Below, in pieces: positions 45,516-54,895 of a stretch of 64,000 nucleotides of DNA. The position numbers were made by a program, and so were the translations under genes. The notes below the pieces were generated by a model. It saw nothing but the letters and a program-made list of their open reading frames with translations. It was not told the origin of the DNA and did not search any database. This stretch comes from Methanospirillum lacunae (GTDB lineage Archaea; Halobacteriota; Methanomicrobia; Methanomicrobiales; Methanospirillaceae), in the NCBI RefSeq assembly GCF_046195335.1, contig NZ_CP176093.1. One strand, 5' to 3'. The number at the start of each line of letters is the position of its first letter. Position 1 is the first letter of the stretch.

Positions 45516-46770
45516 TAGCCCCCTCCAAAGGAGACTCAAAATCAGAGAGTAAATCTAACCCAATTTTGTAGATACTTTGAAAATTTCACGGGAACATAAA
45601 AAGTACATTCAAATATCCCTTATTTTCAATAAAAGAAGAGACTCAAACCGAAAGATCTACGGTACAAGAAGGAGGTTTATTATTTGGTTATAACAATGAA
45701 ATCTCCATTAATAGTTGATCCTAAAGACCATAAATGGTTATTGCTTGAAACGGTTATCCGAAATTTCGATAAGCGCAGGGTGGGACAAGAAATCTCTAAA
45801 GCTGAGATAAATCCAGTTCCTCTTGCTCGAATATACCTATCAATAATTTTTGTTTCGATGTTTTTCTCTTTAGACATCACGTATGCCATAAGTGAAATTA
45901 AGAAACGTCCTCAATTACGTAAATTTCTAAATATTCGGACGGTTCCATCAGCTGATTGGATTTACCGGTTTTCGAGTCAATTTTCAGATGAGCAATTTGT
46001 TGCTTTAACCAATGGAATATTGAACTCAATAAAACCGAAGAAAAGAACTAAAGAGCCACAAAGAATCATAATTGATGGTTCTGCATTATCTATTGAATTG
46101 AATTGGTTCTGAAGGAAATACACAAAATCAAAACTTGGTTCAGTACCATATTCCTGGGGGTATTCGCCTTCAAAAGGGTATTATATTGGATATAAACTAA
46201 CACTAGCAATTGATTCAAAATCATTATTGCCATTAGCTTTTTTGTTGCATTCAGGTTCTCCACATGATTCTAAAATATTTCCTGAAATCATTATTGAATT
46301 GATGAGAAGACGAATTTTGAAAGAGATCGATTGTGTAATCCTTGACCGAGGATACTACGCATATGAAAATTATGCTGAACCACTTTTAAATCATAGGATA
46401 TTACCGCTTATCTTGCCTAAAAAGAATCTCAACATCAAAAAACTAAAAAATTTATTTAATTCATCAATTATTTGGTTTAATTCAAGCAGAGTACATGAGC
46501 ACATTGAAAAAATTCAACATTTACTCAGAAAATTGTTTGAATTTCTTAATGACCCTACTGAATGGATCTCAATACGCTCAAAAATTGAAGATTTATTCAA
46601 ATTCGTTAAAAAGGCTCTTTCTTGGGAGTCTTTACATTGTTATACAAAAAAATCAGTTCAAAAAACCGTAGCATTGAATGTACTTTTACTGGGACTCTTA
46701 CTATTAACTGATTCAGACATAAAGAAGAGAATTAAACAGGCCGCTGAGTGGTAAGTTGAGGAGGGGGCTA
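45516..46770 (+). mobile_element. 1,255-bp insertion sequence nested in IS1634-type gene
   Basis: TAGCCCCCTCC at 45516-45526 is exactly repeated in reverse as GGAGGGGGCTA at 46760-46770, and ATAAGTT flanks both ends (45509-45515 and 46771-46777), giving an 11-bp terminal inverted repeat and a 7-bp target duplication. The content is one DDE transposase gene. Removing the element and one copy of the duplication restores the surrounding reading frame, which fixes the borders to the base. Confidence 0.9.
45684..46754 (+). pseudogene. DDE transposase with one in-frame stop
   Basis: One frame of 357 codons is broken only by TGA at 46110-46112 (codon 143). First half: helical N-terminus and IIIDGSALSIELNWF; second half: a YSPSKGYYIGYKLTLAID segment, then CVILDRGYYAYENY and a C-terminal IEDLFKFVKKALSWESLHCY. 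The first two catalytic Asp are in IIDGSA and ILDRGY, and Glu in KIEDLFK is the likely third, as in the IS4/IS5 superfamily. A single CGA-to-TGA change explains the stop. The TTG start at 45684 has AGGAGGT seven bases before it. Confidence 0.75.
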
Positions 46771-48083
46771 ATAAGTTGTATGAAGTCCTGAACTTTTGCG
46801 AAATCTTCGGAAAACACAAGACGAGGGGTATCGATATCAATCATCTCCTTCGAGCCCTCATCTGTTACAAATTGACGGATAACTTCAGCATAAAGAGGTC
46901 TCATGACTGGATCAACTGGCCTGAAGTGCTTGCTGAATTTTCCCTCCCTTCCTTCAGCGAAAGAACTCTTTACCGTGTCCTTGAAATCCTTGGTGTTAAT
47001 CGGGAAGAAATCATCTCTGATATCCAGGATGTACTCTTTTTGAGGTATGATTTTGAGCATACCAACATCAACATGGATTGGACCAGCATAGTACTTCATA
47101 GCAATGAGACCCGGCTTGGAAAGTATGGACAATGTTGGTGTTACAGACCTTTCTGACCCGGTAAATATCCCTATTGGGATGACAATCGAACCTGGCAATC
47201 TCAATGATCAGACCCACTTCACGAAGACATATCGGCAGTCAAGGAACCGGCTGAGAGAAGGATCTCTGGTAATATTCGATAAAGGAGCCAACAGTGTCGC
47301 TAATACTCAGATTATCCAGGCAGATAATCTTCAGTACGTCACCGGAAAGAAGCTCAACAAGAGCGATGACAAGATAATCGCTGAGTTTGAAACCTATAAT
47401 CCTCAGGTTATTGAAAAAGATTCAGGGATTCGCGGAATTAAAATAGAGAAGCCTAACAGTACTAATTATCTCTACGTCTCAGAAAAGTTGCAGAAAGAGC
47501 AGTTAGAATACAGAGCCAGAAAAATCGTCAGTGAGATAAAAGAACAAAGGCCATTCAGGAGAGTATTGACAAGAATAAGGCTCTTCCAAAACGATTCAGA
47601 ATAAACAATCTTCTTGTGGAGGTGGACTACTCCATCCAGACAAAGCTGATTGAACTCTCCGAAGATGATACCGTCAAGCTTCTTGAAGGAAAGTTCATCA
47701 CAGGGAGAGAAGGATTCTTCTGTCTAAAATCGAGTAAGAATTTGACACTTACTGAAGCCCTTCTGACCTATCGGAAAAAGGACTCGATTGAGAAGATATT
47801 CAACTCTCTCAAAAATGAGATTGATATCAAACCATTACGTGTCTGGACCGATAACAGTATTTATGGGGTGTTAATCATTGGATTTATCACACAGGTATTT
47901 GTCTCACTGATCCGATTTGAGATCCCGGAACTGAAGCATACGTCAACGAAATTCATCAAAACGACGCTATCAAATTTGACAGTTACGATTAATTCGTGGA
48001 TGAGGAAGACAAAAAGGTTCATTCACTCCAATTTTGATGCCATCAACACGATGATTTCGGACTATAATTGGGTGATTACATGA

Positions 48084-48280
48084 AGTTTTGACGAAAAAAT
48101 AGTGACTGTCATATACAGTTTCTCGATGAAATTAAGGAAAAAATAGGTCACTATAGCGGATGATATCAGTGGTGTTTGAAATCAAAGTGGTAAATTATGG
48201 TTTTAACTATTCTCTCATGGTAATAGTGTAGGATCACGGCATGAGTAATTAAAGAAAGAGAATAAACCCTGATCAATATA
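48084..48280. other. Right flank of the IS1634-type element
   Basis: Contains the probable right end of the element (cactatttttt-type repeats near 48100 and 48150) but no clear inverted repeat partner. No gene. Confidence 0.3.
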
Positions 48281-49099
48281 TTAAAGGGAACTAAGTAATC
48301 TCAAAAGGGTTTTTACAACAGATTCTAAATCTAGGTTATTTTTGTCCAATTTATCCTTTACACCTTGGAATTCAAGATTATGTGCTGCACTGTTTCCACT
48401 GTCTCGAAATTTGTTTATCTTGTTAATGAAATCTCTATCAAGTGAGGGAATAATGTAATGAAAATCAGATATGTTGATTTCAAAATTATTCACAAGAGTG
48501 GAGAATGGTTGAAATCTGCGGTTTGCAGTAATATAATATAAATCAAGCCTAGTAGTTCCATATTTCTTACGTAAAACATCAATAACCAAATTTTCAATGA
48601 GTTTTCTAGAAAGAATTTCGGTTGCGATGTATATTCCACAATTGTATGTTTTACAAATATTTTCAACTAATTCCTCGTAAAAAGGATTAGGTAAAGGAGA
48701 AATTTTGATATATTTATTTGATTGGGATAATGGAACAATCATATTTATTGGAGTTCCTCCCTTACTTAATACCTCCTCGATGAAGGGATTATTTTGTAAT
48801 AATTGGTCATTGGGTTTTATTTCTTCTTGAATCATTGCTATTATCATTGAGTGGGCATATGTGGGATTTTTTAGATATGCCATCTTTAGTGCTTCTGTTA
48901 ACCTCCATTCATAATCATTATCACCAAAATATTGACTTTGATAAACTCGCGGACATTTCTTATAAATATCTGAAAAAGTGAATCGTTGAAAATATGGTTC
49001 CCAATCAATTAATGATTTTTGATTAGATGTAATAAAATGGGAAATGTTTGATAGAAATGTCATTAATTCTGGTGTTTCTTCGGTTTGATCGGATGTCAT
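48281..49099 (-). CDS. HEPN/DUF4145-like protein of unknown function
   Basis: 272 residues, soluble. The C-terminal third has LSRKLIENLVIDVLRKKYG followed by INKFRDSGNSAAHNLE, the R...GNxAAH pattern of DUF4145-type HEPN proteins. The N-terminal 170 residues are not recognised. HEPN proteins in defence islands are often RNases, but the RX4-6H spacing here is not the classic one, so activity is uncertain. The gene is AT-rich like the ABC and TerB operons. It is alone on the minus strand with its own AT-rich promoter. Confidence 0.55.
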   Translation of the reverse strand: MTSDQTEETPELMTFLSNISHFITSNQKSLIDWEPYFQRFTFSDIYKKCPRVYQSQYFGDNDYEWRLTEALKMAYLKNPTYAHSMIIAMIQEEIKPNDQLLQNNPFIEEVLSKGGTPINMIVPLSQSNKYIKISPLPNPFYEELVENICKTYNCGIYIATEILSRKLIENLVIDVLRKKYGTTRLDLYYITANRRFQPFSTLVNNFEINISDFHYIIPSLDRDFINKINKFRDSGNSAAHNLEFQGVKDKLDKNNLDLESVVKTLLRLLSSL

Positions 49100-49474
49100 A
49101 ATATTAATTAAATAAATTTCACTGTTTTATATATATATATTTGCTAGAATGATATCTCTCTATGTTTTCATTAAATCTCTCTTAGTTGATTTTACTCATA
49201 ATAGTATGCTAAAAAATGAATTATGATTATGAGAGAATCTTTAATCTGGGTTATTTTCTCCAAAAGACGACAATGAACACGTTTGAAAAATTGATAGTAA
49301 AAAAGCAAATACTGGAAACTATTATTTATGATAGTTTACTGATGGCAGTAAAATTATAAGGCATCATCACTTGAATATTATTCATTTTTCGCTTCCTTTT
49401 ATCTCTTATCGAAAGATATCACAATGCAGGGTTTGGATAATTCGGGAGTTAATTCGTGGTAAAACCATGAAAAT
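49100..49474. other. AT-rich region without gene
   Basis: About 375 bases with a TATATATATATA run at 49123-49140 that could be the promoter of the HEPN-like gene. I see no ORF or repeat. Confidence 0.35.
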
Positions 49475-49880
49475 GCTATAACCATTACGAGCATAAACGG
49501 ATCGGCTCTGACATCCGTGCTGATATTTCGATCTCCGATATCGCAAAACGATATGGATTATCGATATTTTCGGCATACCGATACAAACAGCACATAGATC
49601 ATCAGACCGAGCAGGTCAAGGATGCTATGATCGCACCTTACCGGACTCTTTAAATCCAGCACCTCTCCAACAATTTGTGGATGTCACCGCTGAACTAGTT
49701 TATCTACACAAGAAGATGAAAAAGACTCTGGATATTCAGAACCGGTATAAGGTCGATAGACAAATTCAATCAGCCCTTTAATTTTTCGAAAAATTATATG
49801 GTATCATTAACGGTTATGGGACCAGTGTTGTTCTCATCCGAATGCAGGAGGACATGGAGCGGTTAAATAAAATATTTTGA
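49475..49880 (+). pseudogene. Relic of an HTH protein (terminase-small-subunit-like)
   Basis: Plus-strand fragments: EHKRIGSDIRADISISDIAK and YGLSIFSAYRYKQHID form a helix-turn-helix (49495-49600); after a frame change comes LQQFVDVTAELVYLHKKMKK and, beyond an in-frame TAA at about 49780, FFEKLYGIINGYGTSVVLIR (to TGA at 49880). The layout of HTH plus helical coat resembles small phage-terminase-like or plasmid proteins of 130-150 residues. It has a frameshift and a stop (CAA to TAA) and is inactive. Confidence 0.45.
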
Positions 49881-49939
49881 TATTGCCGGCTCAAAGTGTC
49901 GCGAGAAAATTAAGAAGATACTTGCTGAAATTGTCTCTC

Positions 49940-50935
49940 CATCCGTCCTGAAACCCGTCTTCCAATTCCATCTCCCCATCCAAACTCAGGCACCGGCCAT
50001 ACCTTTCCCCCCAATCAACCAATCCCGGGCAGGTAACTCACCCCCGGGTTATCACACCGGGAGAGGGCCAACATCATAATAATTGAAAATTCACCCTCAA
50101 GTGGACCGTGGTGAAATGAGCACTGAACCCTAGTCCCGTGATAGCATAAACCTATTGGTTTGGACCAGACAAATCATCATTCAACAGACCGGATATATTC
50201 ACCCGAAACATCCCCGGGTTTTCCCCTCTCATCTACCCGGACTATTCTGCATACCCTGATCAATCCTCTGAAATATCCCCTCAACAGTCGACATTGTCAG
50301 AAGAACTCGCTATCAATACATCCGGGAAACCATTCTGACCGTTCAGACTCACCACATGAAATCAGGCACCCGGATTACCTCTCACCCCAATCAGCCAATC
50401 CCGGGCAGGTGCCTCACCCCCGGACTATCTCACCGGAAGGGAGCAGTATCATACAAAAGAGAACTCCCAATCCAGTGAACCGTGGTGAATTAATCCCCGA
50501 ACCATCCCCGGTTTTACCCTTCTCATCTCCCGGACTATGTGGCATACCCTGACTCATCCTCTGAACTATCCCCTCACCAGTCGGCATTGTCAGAAGAACT
50601 CGCTATCAATACATCCGGGAAACCCTTCTGACAATTCGAACTCACCCCCAAAACCAGGCTCCGGTCATATCCTTCAGCCCAATCAACCAAAACCGGGCAG
50701 GTAACTAAACCCCGGGAGGTGGCAGTAACAAAGAAGACCCCCCCATTCAGGTGAACCGAGGTGAATTAAGCACACAGCCCTTGTCCCGGTCTGGAACGGG
50801 CAAGCCATCATTGAACAGACCGGATATATTCGCCCAAACCATCCCCGGACTTGCCCCGGTGATATATGATTACATCAGTCAGCATTGCCTGAAGAACTCG
50901 CTATAAACCTATCCAGTAAACGTGAATGTAGTGAG
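49940..50935. repeat. Degenerate tandem repeats of about 300-375 bp
   Basis: Three imperfect copies of a C-rich unit begin near 49988, 50363 and 50664 (cagg-c-cc-ggccat... caatccgggcaggta). Each contains aaccgtggtgaat-type and a second half with catccccggttttccccttc, cagtcg-cattgtcagaagaactcgctat (e.g. 50291-50316, 50580-50604, 50881-50905) and ccgggaaac. The second unit lacks a segment with gaccggatatattc that is present in units 1 and 3. Composition is GC-rich and C-biased, unlike the flanks. No supported ORF. Confidence 0.65.
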
Positions 50936-51369
50936 ATGGTCCGGTTACCATGAACCGGTGGATCAGAATTCACTTATTGGTGAACAGATCACGTGCCTCT
51001 GTTCAAGTTGTCATCTGTTCGGGTTTCAGAGACCTATTGTCCAAAACCAGTCCCCAGTTTCCTGGATCTGAATGCAATGATCTCTAATATACCGGAAAGT
51101 AATATGAGAATCCGCTATTGTGGCTGATTTGAATTTATACCTCTGGTTCTTGCTGGGAAACTCATATACCCGGTGAGATATTGAAACCAGAATTACAATT
51201 GTACCCGTGATGACACGTACATAGTTTCAGATATCCTGGAATTCGGGCATTTTTTTATTATCTGGTGTACATATAACTGACGTGCAATACCGTTAGACGA
51301 AGAGTACTGATCCCCTCTTCATAAATACGGATTTCCATTATATTCATTACTACCCAATCCAAATATCAC
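50936..51369. other. Spacer before the toxin-antitoxin pair
   Basis: About 430 bases with stops in all frames. A TATATAACTGA-like stretch at 51268-51280 may belong to the promoter of the antitoxin gene. Nothing else is recognised. Confidence 0.3.
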
Positions 51370-51609
51370 ATGTCTATGTCCTCCTCAACTATCCAGATCC
51401 CTGAATCAACCATCCACGCTCTTGATCATCTGAAAGCGTATCCCAATGAAACATATGCAGAGGTTATCGAGCGACTTATCGTGCTTTCCAATACTGAAGA
51501 TGATATTACTCCAGAAGAATGGGCACGAATACAACAGGCAGAAACTGAATATAAAAATGGAAAAACATACACCCTTGATGAATTAAAAAGAAGACTGGGA
51601 GACGAATAA
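51370..51609 (+). CDS. Antitoxin of a RelE-type pair (ribbon-helix-helix-like)
   Basis: 79 residues. The N-terminus TIQIPESTIHALDHLKAYPN with ETYAEVIERLI is a ribbon-helix-helix-like DNA-binding unit; the acidic, helical C-terminus (TPEEWARIQQAETEYKNGKT) would wrap the toxin. It ends in GDE followed by TAA, overlapping the start of the next gene in a different frame. It probably represses its own promoter. ATG at 51370 or 51376. Confidence 0.75.
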   Translation: MSMSSSTIQIPESTIHALDHLKAYPNETYAEVIERLIVLSNTEDDITPEEWARIQQAETEYKNGKTYTLDELKRRLGDE

Positions 51610-51880
51610 AATATTTACTCTCGTATTTTCCCATTCTGCTGAACAGGGATTCAAACAGATACCCAAAGAATATCGGCTCACTATTTATCAGAGACTCGAA
51701 GACCTTTGCCACCTCGAAAATCCTTTACTATTTTTAAAAAAACTCAAAAGCCCGGATGGAGCTAGACGCTACTCCTTACGGGTAGGGATATTCCGTGTCA
51801 TCCTCAAGATCGAAGATGATACCATGGTTATCATAGTCCTTGATGCAGGTCATAGAAAACACGTGTATCGAAAATATTGA
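51602..51880 (+). CDS. RelE/ParE-type toxin with lost canonical start
   Basis: 92 residues in frame from an ACG at 51602-51604 to TGA at 51878-51880: TNKIFTLVFSHSAEQGFKQI, then LKSPDGARRYSLRVGIFRVI and VIIVLDAGHRKHVYRKY. This is a complete RelE-fold toxin with the basic catalytic patch (RRYSLRVG, GHRKHVYRKY). There is no ATG, GTG or TTG in frame near the N-terminus. ATG-AAT-AAA would be expected where ACG-AAT-AAA stands; GAC and GAT both encode Asp in the antitoxin frame, so the change is silent there. Translation may be lost or weak. Confidence 0.65.
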   Translation, partial: TNKIFTLVFSHSAEQGFKQIPKEYRLTIYQRLEDLCHLENPLLFLKKLKSPDGARRYSLRVGIFRVILKIEDDTMVIIVLDAGHRKHVYRKY

Positions 51881-52075
51881 TCTGGTATTTCACTTTAACA
51901 TAACAGAAGGGCTCACAAGCAAAAGATCACACACTCATGAATGATTCGGTTAACCAAATCGAAAGATCTCCCAGACATCGGCCAGGTTCTTCCTTTATTT
52001 CTCACACTCGCTTGACATCACAGTTTATCCTCAGACAACCCACCGGGAATCAAGCCCACAGGTCTAAAAAAAAGA
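51881..52075. other. Spacer, no gene
   Basis: About 195 bases; an AAAAAAAAG run near 52067-52074 would be a T run on the minus strand after the delta-60 gene and may be its terminator. Confidence 0.35.
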
Positions 52076-53392
52076 TTATTCCGGATTCATTCTGAGAAGA
52101 AGTCTCAGATCAGTATCACTCTCGGTAATATACCCACATGCAACAAGACCTCCCTTATCATCCTCATGAACTGCATATAGACGACCAATACCAATTGTCT
52201 CAAATGAAACCACCCCATTTGAACCAAAAGAGGTATCGAGTTTTCCATCCTTGGTAAAGCCAATAAGCACCGGTGTTACATGGGTGCCAACCAATGAAGC
52301 CCCGGCGACGATGATTCTCCCATCAGGCATCCGGGTTTGACCCCAGGCATACTGATATCCGGAATATCCAAACCGGGCAACCCCATCGGTGCCGAACGTT
52401 GTGTCCAGCGTTCCATCCGAATGATACCGAATGAGCACAATATCAAAAGACCCGGAAGTGTCAGTCTCAACTCCCGTCACCAGGATATTATCTTCTGCGG
52501 TGACACTCACCCAGTTTCCATAGTCGGGCCCTCCTTGCTGTCCATTCCAGACAACTGTTCCACCTGATCCAAACGAAGAATCAAGGAGACCGTTTTCATC
52601 AAGTTTCACCAGAACAATCCTATCTGTTCCGTCTTCATGAGAAGATCCGGTCACCAGAATATGCTCATTCTGATCGAGAGCGACTGCAAATCCATAACTC
52701 TCTGCCCCACTCATATTCGAAAGAGTAAAGACTCCGGAAGAGGCGAAATCAGGGTCGAGTTTTCCCTCCGGAGTATACCGGAGAACAGCAAGCTCCTTGT
52801 GCGAACTTACATTCACCTCGCCGCACACAACAATCTTCCCGTCCTTCTGGACGACAAGCCCCCGGCCGGAATCAGTGCCATTACCACTCCCTCTATAGGT
52901 AACCGTTCCGTTAACACCGAATGAAGAATCACGTATCCCGTCCGGAGTATACCGCAGCAATAGAATATCGGCGTTATTTCCATTGTCTTCTCTACCAGAG
53001 ACGAGAATGTTATTCTTCGCATCAAGAGCTATACCAAAAGCATAGTCGTCCTTGCCCGCAGCACCTGAATAGGTTAACCACCCTCCCTTCCCAAACCCGG
53101 AATCCAAAGTCCCATTTGGATAATATCTGAGTACCTGGATATCTTTCTGGTTCGTATTATTCGTATAGCCACCAACAAGGATATTCCCGTTCTGTTGGAT
53201 AGCCATCTCAAGATTCCGGTCCTGACTGGCATTGTGCGTATGCCAGAGGGCGTATCCATTTGGACTATTAAAGGTCATATCAAGAAACGATGAGGAATTC
53301 TGATCTGCCACCCCAATCGTGAATGAAAAAATCACTGTCAGGAGTAATCCGATTGTAAACCCGGATTTCCATCGTGAATGTTCAGCATTCAT
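52076..53392 (-). CDS. Secreted delta-60-repeat beta-propeller-like protein
   Basis: 438 residues. Signal anchor at about 12-28 (TIGLLLTVIFSFTIGVA), then seven or so repeats of about 55 residues with the delta-60 pattern, e.g. LRYTPDGIRDSSFGVNGTV, VRYTPEGKLDPDFASSGV-like and LIRYHSDGTLDTTFGTDGV, each followed by an ILVxG strand. Repeats of this type (TIGR02608/PF17164) form extracellular propeller-like proteins. No enzyme motif is seen. Its ligand is unknown. Confidence 0.85.
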   Translation of the reverse strand: MNAEHSRWKSGFTIGLLLTVIFSFTIGVADQNSSSFLDMTFNSPNGYALWHTHNASQDRNLEMAIQQNGNILVGGYTNNTNQKDIQVLRYYPNGTLDSGFGKGGWLTYSGAAGKDDYAFGIALDAKNNILVSGREDNGNNADILLLRYTPDGIRDSSFGVNGTVTYRGSGNGTDSGRGLVVQKDGKIVVCGEVNVSSHKELAVLRYTPEGKLDPDFASSGVFTLSNMSGAESYGFAVALDQNEHILVTGSSHEDGTDRIVLVKLDENGLLDSSFGSGGTVVWNGQQGGPDYGNWVSVTAEDNILVTGVETDTSGSFDIVLIRYHSDGTLDTTFGTDGVARFGYSGYQYAWGQTRMPDGRIIVAGASLVGTHVTPVLIGFTKDGKLDTSFGSNGVVSFETIGIGRLYAVHEDDKGGLVACGYITESDTDLRLLLRMNPE

Positions 53393-53620
53393 ATGATGAT
53401 AATATCAGGGGGGGAACGGGAAAGATGTTACTCATCTCACAGGGAAAAAAAGATCTTTGACCCTGGCCATTAGAAAATAAATAATATTCTGGGTTTTGTT
53501 CTTGGCATTCCTGTATAAAACGGTATCAAAGGAACCGGATATGGATATACTACCCATTACAATGTGCCAGAGAGATACATCATAGAGAGATCCAGGCCCG
53601 ATTATGTGGCTAATGCCTAT
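53393..53620. other. Spacer between two leftward genes
   Basis: About 230 bases; contains the promoter of the delta-60 gene (GGTTTTGTTCTTG to ATAAATAATA region near 53477). No gene. Confidence 0.3.
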
Positions 53621-54895
53621 TCAGTGCTTGCCAATCCGCCAGGAACCAGATGGTATTGTCATTTCAAACCGGGCACCTTTGCCTGCGTTACCTGTCTCTG
53701 TGATCTGAATATTGGTAATTGCCAGAATTTCACGGACCAGAAACAGTCCGAGACCGGTATTTTGTCCAAATCCTCTCTCAAATATTTTCTCTTTAAACTC
53801 TTCCTGAACACCGATTCCGTCGTCCTCTATAATCCAGGTGCATATATCCTCGTCATAGGAAAACCATGTATGAATGGAGGTGATTTTTTTCCCATATCTG
53901 ATAGCATTTTCACAGATATTGTAAATGGCTTTTTCAATCAGAGGATCTGCATAAATTTCCAGATGGTCTAGTGATATCTCAAAGACGATAGGATCTTTCG
54001 AAAATGATGTCGTTGCTCGTGAAAAGATCTCATCTGCCCAGTCCCAGGCCGGAGATTTTATTCCCAGGGACTCGTAGTCTTTCATGAACAGGACCTGTTG
54101 GTTAATACTGTTCGATTGTTCTTCTATGACTGAAATAAGTCGGCTTATCTCCGGATCAGATATCTTTTCTTCAAGTATTGAGCAATATCCCAAAAGGATA
54201 TGCAACCGGTTATTGATATCATGTCGGGTGATGGATGAGAGAAGTTGTTGTTTTAAATTGAGCGTCTTTAGCATCTCTTCTCTCTTCATTTGTTCAGAAA
54301 TATCCCGAGCGATGAGTGAAATCATTCCGGAGTATTCCCGAGCATTGAATATTGGAGTTATAGTCAGCGAAAGATGAATGTGTGTTCCATCTTTTTTAAT
54401 AAACACTCCATCTGTATGACGAGTTGATCTTCCAAGACCTGCCTGTTTTATGATATCCGGGATACGACTTGGCATATCCGGGGGGAGAAGAAGATTAAAT
54501 GTCTGATGTATCATCTCATCTGCAGATATTCCAAACATTCGTTCAGCACCGGGATTCCAGGATATGATCTTCCCATCCTGTGTCATACTCACGATGGCAT
54601 CATCGCTTGACTCTACTATTGAAGCGAGGTGTTTCAATGCCGATTCTGCATTTTGCCGAGTCAGGAATATCTGTCTCTGAAGGTTGTTCTGTTTTTTCAG
54701 GAGTATGTATGTCAAAAAAGTGACGAGTATGACCGATACCGCTATAGTTATGAGATGGGATTGCCATTTGCTGATTTCAGGGAGAACGATATCTTTTACC
54801 GATTCATAGATGGTCATACCAAGAAATGTTCCACCAGCGATAAGTGGTAACAGCGTTTTAATCGGAATATCCCCTGAATTATGGGCTGATGACAT
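53621..54895 (-). CDS. Membrane PAS histidine kinase
   Basis: 424 residues. Two membrane helices (about 15-30 and 45-65), a PAS domain (about 85-205; DGKIISWNPGAERMFGIS, then GMISLIARDISEQMKREEM), a dimerisation region with SSITRHDINNRLHILLGY (phospho-accepting His in RHDINN, the archaeal form), and a HATPase domain (N box ICENAIRYG, G1 DDGIGV, G2 GLGLFLVREI). All motifs are intact, so it should autophosphorylate. No response regulator adjoins it. The ATG at 54895 is the only sensible start. Confidence 0.85.
   Translation of the reverse strand: MSSAHNSGDIPIKTLLPLIAGGTFLGMTIYESVKDIVLPEISKWQSHLITIAVSVILVTFLTYILLKKQNNLQRQIFLTRQNAESALKHLASIVESSDDAIVSMTQDGKIISWNPGAERMFGISADEMIHQTFNLLLPPDMPSRIPDIIKQAGLGRSTRHTDGVFIKKDGTHIHLSLTITPIFNAREYSGMISLIARDISEQMKREEMLKTLNLKQQLLSSITRHDINNRLHILLGYCSILEEKISDPEISRLISVIEEQSNSINQQVLFMKDYESLGIKSPAWDWADEIFSRATTSFSKDPIVFEISLDHLEIYADPLIEKAIYNICENAIRYGKKITSIHTWFSYDEDICTWIIEDDGIGVQEEFKEKIFERGFGQNTGLGLFLVREILAITNIQITETGNAGKGARFEMTIPSGSWRIGKH

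Larger units (their letters stand above)
45430..48083 (+). mobile_element. Decayed IS1634-family element carrying a nested IS
   Basis: The transposase gene starts at 45430 (MQTKLRTNELAPNENIS, then IGTIFLVDK), is interrupted by another IS at 45516-46770, and continues as LYEVLNFCEIFGKHKTRG. Reading across the insertion joins LVDK to LYEV in frame. Downstream there are two frameshifts: near 47110, where the typical SRDHRPD segment is deleted, and near 47550. The last part (47616-48083; LRVWTDNSIYGVLIIGF, then TVTINSWMRKTKRF) is the usual C-terminus. Expected length about 530 residues. The outer ends are not identified. Confidence 0.75.

Noticed and set aside
46110..46112. In-frame TGA as selenocysteine, or as a recoded sense codon
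   Set aside because: No SECIS-type context was sought with certainty, but the gene is a transposase and a CGA-to-TGA change explains it; no TAG/TGA pattern is repeated elsewhere.
50160..50552. 130-codon open frame in the tandem repeat tract
   Set aside because: It runs through a repeat tract and is Ser/Pro/His-rich without a ribosome binding site; it is absent in the other repeat units.
49940..50935. Possible CRISPR array
   Set aside because: Repeat units are hundreds of bases long and degenerate, with no 25-40-base identical repeats or regular spacers, and no cas genes are nearby.
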